Origin: Acidobacteriota bacterium
GTDB taxonomy: Bacteria; Acidobacteriota; Terriglobia; Acidiferrales; UBA7541
Length of the DNA: 64,000 nt
NCBI GenBank assembly: GCA_013289585.1
Contig: JABCZR010000006.1
Coordinates: 124,001 to 188,000 of the forward strand
Direction: 5' to 3'
Part shown: piece after piece, positions 59,964-64,000 of the stretch
Layout: each line of letters opens with the position of its first letter
Position numbering within the stretch: the first letter of the stretch is position 1
The notes under the pieces: generated by a model
Seen by the model: only the letters and a program-made list of their open reading frames with translations
Databases searched by the model: none
Told to the model about the DNA's origin: nothing
Translations under genes and position numbers: made by a program

Positions 59964-61487
59964 CTAGCTGACCCGGACACGGTACTTGAGCACGGCGGTG
60001 CCATCCTTGGCGACGGGAACGTTGAACTGCGCTGCGAACGCCGCCGTTTTTGTGAATTTGTAGGTGGAGGAGAGCATTTCCCAGGAGCCGCCGATGGGCT
60101 CATTGACCTGAACGGTGATGGGGCCATCCTTGTGGTTGCGGATGGTGATTTCATACTCCATTTCCCACGTGTGGGTGTCTATGCGCTTGTAGTCGGTCTG
60201 TTTGCGCTCGGCAACGACGTCGAAGGCGTTGCCGATGTGGATGGAGACGTCTTCGTCTTTGGGAGTGTGGTCGATGCGGTCTTCACCGGCGAAAAGAATG
60301 CCGCCGCGTGAGTCCTTCTGGTAGACGCGGACGTTGCCAGCGGGCACGGGCATACCGAGGCCGGCTTTTTCTTCATTCCTGAACTTGTAATAGACCATGA
60401 CCGGATCCTTGATGGGGGCGCCGGGAGCCTGGGCGTTCCGGAAGTAGTAGTTCTGGCCGTTGACGACGAAGAGCTTGGTGACGGGGACGCCGGTGCCTTC
60501 GAGCAGACTGATTTGCTTGGACTCCTTGTCTTCCACGGAAGTTTTGCGTCCGAGGGTGTAGAGATGATACTCGGAGAAATTTTCCTGCTGGAATTGGGGG
60601 GCAGCTTTTGCGGCCATCGGCACATTCATTTCCATCCTGCCATTCATTGGAAGATCACGGACGCGATTCAGATCGCCGGCGACCAGCTGGAGCTTGGCAT
60701 TGTGAAAAGCGGTGCCGCTGTTGTTGACGAGGGTGACCCAGCCATCGAGATCGGCGTTCTTTTCGTCGCGCGTGACGGTGAGGACGTAGTCGGCGTTCCA
60801 GGAGAGATTGTTCGCGAGATAGGACGCTTCAATCTGCTGTTTTCTGGGACCGGAATTTTCGAGGGACATCAGCAGCGTGGGCCGGTCGTAAAGATTCGGA
60901 GGGACTTCGGGGAAGCGATAGCTCTCGGCAAACATCCCGGTCACGATATCGTTGCCGATCTTCCAGACAGGACCGTTGTTATCGGAAAGCAAGGTGGCCT
61001 TAATCTCTTCGCGCTTGGTGGTGCCGTTATCCTGATAGGCGCGAACGAGAGTGACTTCGCGGCCGACGTACTTGTGAAGGAGTTTGGCGGGCTCGAGGAG
61101 ATCGTATTCGTAGTTCTGCTCGATGACGCCGAGCTTATCGGGGTCGGTGAGCGAGCGGAAATGAACCGTGGCGGGATTGACGGTGGCGGCGATGTCCATG
61201 AATTTCAAGCGGAAGGCGCCGCCGGGGAGGGAAAGCTGGCGGACGTCGCGGATCAGGGCGATGTTCGAATTGTAGACGGTGACGTTCAGGTCGGTCTGAT
61301 CGTTCAGGCTGGTGGATTGATCGCCGGCGGCGGTGCGGGCGGCGTCCTTTTCTTGCGCCGCGTAGACTCTGTTATCGCGGGTTGCAGCAAGCAGGAGTGT
61401 TGCAGCGCCAGCGAAAACCGTGGCAGCCGCTGCCGTCCAGAACCATCGCGTGACTAGTTTCTTCCGTGGGACTCTCATCACTTTCAC
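59964..61487 (-). CDS. DUF4139-type secreted protein
   Basis: The product is 507 aa. The N-terminus is basic and then hydrophobic (about 12-34, ending VYA-A), a signal or anchor. The body matches the DUF4139 domain: VTVYNSNIALIRDVRQL at the start of the first beta-sandwich, LVNNSGTAFHNAKLQLVAGDLN in the middle and YKRIDTHTWEMEYEITIRNHK near the end. It has an all-beta character. Its function is unknown; many homologues are periplasmic or mucoidy-related. It is the last of a three-gene set after a sigma factor and an anti-sigma factor, 83 nt from the latter, so it may be a member of that regulon. Confidence 0.8.
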   Translation of the reverse strand: MKVMRVPRKKLVTRWFWTAAAATVFAGAATLLLAATRDNRVYAAQEKDAARTAAGDQSTSLNDQTDLNVTVYNSNIALIRDVRQLSLPGGAFRLKFMDIAATVNPATVHFRSLTDPDKLGVIEQNYEYDLLEPAKLLHKYVGREVTLVRAYQDNGTTKREEIKATLLSDNNGPVWKIGNDIVTGMFAESYRFPEVPPNLYDRPTLLMSLENSGPRKQQIEASYLANNLSWNADYVLTVTRDEKNADLDGWVTLVNNSGTAFHNAKLQLVAGDLNRVRDLPMNGRMEMNVPMAAKAAPQFQQENFSEYHLYTLGRKTSVEDKESKQISLLEGTGVPVTKLFVVNGQNYYFRNAQAPGAPIKDPVMVYYKFRNEEKAGLGMPVPAGNVRVYQKDSRGGILFAGEDRIDHTPKDEDVSIHIGNAFDVVAERKQTDYKRIDTHTWEMEYEITIRNHKDGPITVQVNEPIGGSWEMLSSTYKFTKTAAFAAQFNVPVAKDGTAVLKYRVRVS

Positions 61488-61570
61488 CTCAATTGAAATT
61501 TGCCTTCTCCCTTAGAACGGCACGGCGGGAATTTCTTGCAACGGTGGACTGTCACGCTGGCCGTGAAGTT

Positions 61571-62950
61571 TCATGGCTTGGGTGAGCGCTCCCAGGTGAG
61601 GCCGCCGTCGCTGGTTGTATAAACTTTCGTGCCGCGAGCATTCCAAACGGTTGCGTGGAATTCATCCGTGGCTTGTATTCCGCCAAGATCTTCCTTTAGC
61701 GGCGAAGAGATCAATTTCCAATGCGCGCCGCCGTCGGTGGTGAGAAGAATGGCGCCAACGCGGCCAACGATCCAGCAGACTTTGTCCGACGGGGCGGTGC
61801 CAGCAAGCAAATCCACGAGCGCGCCGCTCGACTGTCGCGACCAGGAATGTCCGCCGTCCGGAGAGAACTCAATGAGGCCCGCGTGTCCGGCGCGCCAGAG
61901 AGAATTGGAGCCCGGTGCGGCGATCAAATTTGGATCGGAAGCAACGACCACCATCTGCGTTGCGACTCCAAGGGAAGGACTTCCTCCCAACCCTGCCGGG
62001 GGAACAGGGGGCGGAGCAGACGCGGATTTCAGTTTTTTTGCTGCTTCCATCTGGCCGAGTGGAGCGGGACCGGGTGTTTTAGGGGAGTAGGCGTTGGATT
62101 GATTCTGGACTTGAGCATTCGCCGCCTGGGATTGTAGTTCGGCGCGTTGCTGCATGGCGCCGGCCGAGTTCTTGGCGTCCAGAGTTGACTGATTTTCGCT
62201 AACGATTAAATCCGCAGCAGAATCTCGCTCAGCGTCTTTCTGGAGCTTGCTTTCTTCTTTCGCAGAAGGCTTTGGCGAAACCACTTTCGCCGAGTAGTTC
62301 TGGAGTTGACGCCCGTTCAATGGTTCCTTATCGGCCCTGCTTCTTGCCGAGGCAATCTGATCGTTCAGGGAAGGTGGCGTTGGCGCAACGAGTTGCGGGT
62401 GTGCCTCAGAGGCCGGAGCCCCCGATTCCAAAGAAGGGGTTGGGGCAGGCGGCGCCTGGTTTTTTGCCATCTCGGTTTCATTCGAACGCGGAAGAACTGG
62501 ACGCGGATTTTCATGGATCGCAATCCAAACAAGCAAACCCGCGGCAATCGCACCGGCGGGGACGAGCCAACGCAAGGGCGATACGATGGAGAGGCGCCGG
62601 GCCTGTGCGCGAGCCGGTTGAGAGGTGGCCGCGTGTTGGCCCGCCGCAGCCGTCAGCGGAGTTTCGAGTTTCTCGGCGGCGGCGTGGAGAGGGATATTGT
62701 CAGTGGCTTCGAAGTGCGCGAGGATTTCCTGGCAATGGGCGCAACCAACAATGTGTTCCTTCCAGGAATTCATTTCCGCGGGGAGCAGGGATCGCTCGTG
62801 ATAGGCGGCAAGCGTTTCGGCGTCGGCGCACGAATCGCGGCGCGAGACGGAGCCGGCGGCGCTGCTCGCGGCATCAGCGGAGCCCGCCACAGAACGCAAG
62901 TGGCGCGCAATCGCTTTGTCAAAATTTCGATCGCGCTCGTCAGACGACAT
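61571..62950 (-). CDS. Membrane anti-sigma factor with C-terminal YCF48-like propeller
   Basis: The product is 459 aa from the ATG at 62950, which has GGAGAGG just upstream; ATG 62962 is also in frame. The cytosolic zinc-finger region has H-x3-C-x2-C in KEHIVGCAHCQEIL near 64-77, the mark of zf-HC2 anti-sigma factors. One transmembrane helix (about 140-165, WLVPAGAIAAGLLVWIAI) separates it from an outer part of low complexity (Gln/Ala/Ser). The final 110 residues contain three BNR/YCF48-like repeats (DGGHSWS, DGGAHWKL, DGGLTWER). The propeller may sense a signal outside. It lies 51 nt after the sigma gene and should restrain that factor. Confidence 0.78.
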   Translation of the reverse strand: MSSDERDRNFDKAIARHLRSVAGSADAASSAAGSVSRRDSCADAETLAAYHERSLLPAEMNSWKEHIVGCAHCQEILAHFEATDNIPLHAAAEKLETPLTAAAGQHAATSQPARAQARRLSIVSPLRWLVPAGAIAAGLLVWIAIHENPRPVLPRSNETEMAKNQAPPAPTPSLESGAPASEAHPQLVAPTPPSLNDQIASARSRADKEPLNGRQLQNYSAKVVSPKPSAKEESKLQKDAERDSAADLIVSENQSTLDAKNSAGAMQQRAELQSQAANAQVQNQSNAYSPKTPGPAPLGQMEAAKKLKSASAPPPVPPAGLGGSPSLGVATQMVVVASDPNLIAAPGSNSLWRAGHAGLIEFSPDGGHSWSRQSSGALVDLLAGTAPSDKVCWIVGRVGAILLTTDGGAHWKLISSPLKEDLGGIQATDEFHATVWNARGTKVYTTSDGGLTWERSPKP

Positions 62951-63001
62951 GGGCCTCTCCATCCTTTGAACGGAACTGGGCTGCTTTCTTGCACGGAGCG
63001 A

Positions 63002-63997
63002 TCATGACGGCCGCTTTCCGGCACCCGGGCCTGGTGATTTGGAACGCGGGAGCAATTTCTCCAAATCGATGGGAGAGTCCTCCGCGCAGTATTCGAAACA
63101 GAGGGCGATTTCCGCATCGCTCAGACCAGGTTGCGCAGCCGAGCCATTGGCGGCTGCCGATCCCTGGCGAAGCAGGTGCTCCACTTTATCGCGGAGTTTG
63201 CGGCGGGTGCGGTCCAGGTGGCGGGAGACGCTGGATTCATGCTCACCGAGCAAACGGCCAATCTCGGCGAGCGTTTTCTCCTCGGCGTAGTAGAGGCGAA
63301 GAGTCTCATTTTCCTGCGGCTCGAGCTGTTCGAATGCAGCCGCAAGAGCGCGGGTAAAGAGTGTGAGGTAACGCTGGCGATGCGGATCGGCGAGCGGGAG
63401 CTGCGGAGTTGCCAGCGTCGTCTGCCGCGCGTCCTGCGCGTCGTCTTCGGGAAGTTCCTCGAAGCGGCGGTTCGCGCGAATGGAATCGATGTGCCGTTGG
63501 GCAAGGATGGCGCGGAGCCAGGTCTTCAGAGAGCTGCGCCCGTGAAAATAACGAAACAGAGAACGCTCGCCGCCTTTGCCGCCAGCAAGGCCGTACAACT
63601 CCGCGAAGAGGGAATCCGCAAGCTCACACGCTTCCGCTGATGCCGAATCGCGGCGAAGAATCGCAGCAGCAGCGGCGCGCAGGTAATTCCGGTAGGCAGC
63701 GTAGAAATGTTCCCAGGCCTCTTGGGATCCTTCGATGCAGGCGCTTGCCAGGGCCAGATCTTCGAGGTGCAGCGCGCCGAGATACTCCTCGAGATTTGCG
63801 GGAGTGAGCGCTCCGGTGGCCAAGCGCTTGCCTACACTGCGTTCCAGCGCGAGCCCAAAACGCTCTCGGGAAAGTCCCCAGCGTGCGGCATTCGACCGCG
63901 CGTGGAGCCACTCGACCAGGGTAGCGCGGTCCTGGAGCGCGGGGGATGAATCCGCGGGTTTCGCGGCTACCTGGCGGTTTCTCGGGTCTTTATCCAT
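63002..63997 (-). CDS. ECF-like sigma-70-family RNA polymerase sigma factor
   Basis: The product is 331 aa from the ATG at 63997, three bases from the window edge, so an earlier start outside cannot be excluded. Sigma region 2 lies at about 92-190 (FYAAYRNYLRAA, then SSLKTWLRAILAQRHID, then SIRANRR). Region 4 is about 215-285 with the helix-turn-helix LEPQENETLRLYYAEEKTL and EIGRLLGEHESSVSRHLDRT. An extra N-terminal 90 residues and a C-terminal tail of 45 (LSDAEIALCFEYCAED) exceed the usual 180-200 aa ECF length and may bind the anti-sigma factor. Its gene is followed by the anti-sigma factor on the same strand. Confidence 0.83.
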   Translation of the reverse strand: MDKDPRNRQVAAKPADSSPALQDRATLVEWLHARSNAARWGLSRERFGLALERSVGKRLATGALTPANLEEYLGALHLEDLALASACIEGSQEAWEHFYAAYRNYLRAAAAAILRRDSASAEACELADSLFAELYGLAGGKGGERSLFRYFHGRSSLKTWLRAILAQRHIDSIRANRRFEELPEDDAQDARQTTLATPQLPLADPHRQRYLTLFTRALAAAFEQLEPQENETLRLYYAEEKTLAEIGRLLGEHESSVSRHLDRTRRKLRDKVEHLLRQGSAAANGSAAQPGLSDAEIALCFEYCAEDSPIDLEKLLPRSKSPGPGAGKRPS

Positions 63998-64000
63998 CCG

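Overview
The window looks like chromosome from a diderm, soil-type bacterium, most likely an acidobacterium. That placement is inferred from gene content and not from a marker gene. The supporting content is an LptD outer-membrane assembly protein, several very large secreted beta-propeller proteins (M48 peptidase with a WD40-like tail, TolB-like propeller fused to an amidohydrolase, VPS10/BNR protein), and a fused homocysteine methyltransferase/MTHFR. No rRNA, tRNA, CRISPR array, insertion sequence, integrase or phage gene was seen. Genes are densely packed on both strands.

Layout. 1-4.1 kb: the tail of an unknown gene, a secreted M48 peptidase and a secreted SH3-domain protein. 4.2-16.2 kb: a co-directional glycan cluster with three GT4 glycosyltransferases, a membrane transglutaminase-like protein, an asparagine-synthase-type amidotransferase, a NodU/TobZ-type carbamoyltransferase, an SDR epimerase, a WecA/MraY-type initiating transferase and a geranylgeranyl-reductase-like flavoprotein. 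16.2-20.1 kb: a two-gene secreted-protein operon (DNRLRE/DUF2341/PQQ-propeller protein and a small partner). 20.4-29.6 kb: nucleotide-sugar supply and control, with UDP-glucose dehydrogenase, UDP-xylose synthase-like SDR, YdcF-like protein, CpsB-type phosphatase, two half-size TauE/SafE permeases, UDP-HexNAc dehydrogenase, GmhA, a DUF3108-like protein and a WbpP-like 4-epimerase.

29.7-36.7 kb: two giant secreted proteins. 36.9-40.7 kb: LptD and an amidase, 2 nt apart. 40.8-43.4 kb: a CDP-alcohol phosphatidyltransferase / HAD phosphatase / PAP2 operon, probably for lipid head groups. 43.6-46.1 kb: a CcdA-TlpA fusion, a frataxin-like protein and a free DsbD-alpha domain. 46.2-51.5 kb: GltX and a membrane GAF-GGDEF-HD-GYP signalling protein. 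51.5-54.9 kb: small secreted and membrane proteins, OsmC and FabH. 55-58.8 kb: sulfur amino-acid metabolism (CBS, HMT/MTHFR, Rid-family protein). 58.9-64 kb: a methyltransferase, a repeat array with a terminator, and a sigma factor / anti-sigma / DUF4139 operon.

How they fit together. The strongest theme is a decorated surface polysaccharide. WbpA-type dehydrogenase plus WbpP-type epimerase could supply an N-acetyl uronic acid, the AsnB-like enzyme could amidate it, the carbamoyltransferase could carbamoylate another sugar, and WecA could start the chain on a polyprenyl carrier that the neighbouring reductase might partly saturate. This is inference from gene content. The less expected signals are the glycan-cluster transglutaminase with an intact Cys-His-Asp triad, the split TauE/SafE permease, the rearranged DsbD modules, a four-unit palindromic repeat array near 59.7 kb and a 9-nt minisatellite family present at two loci.
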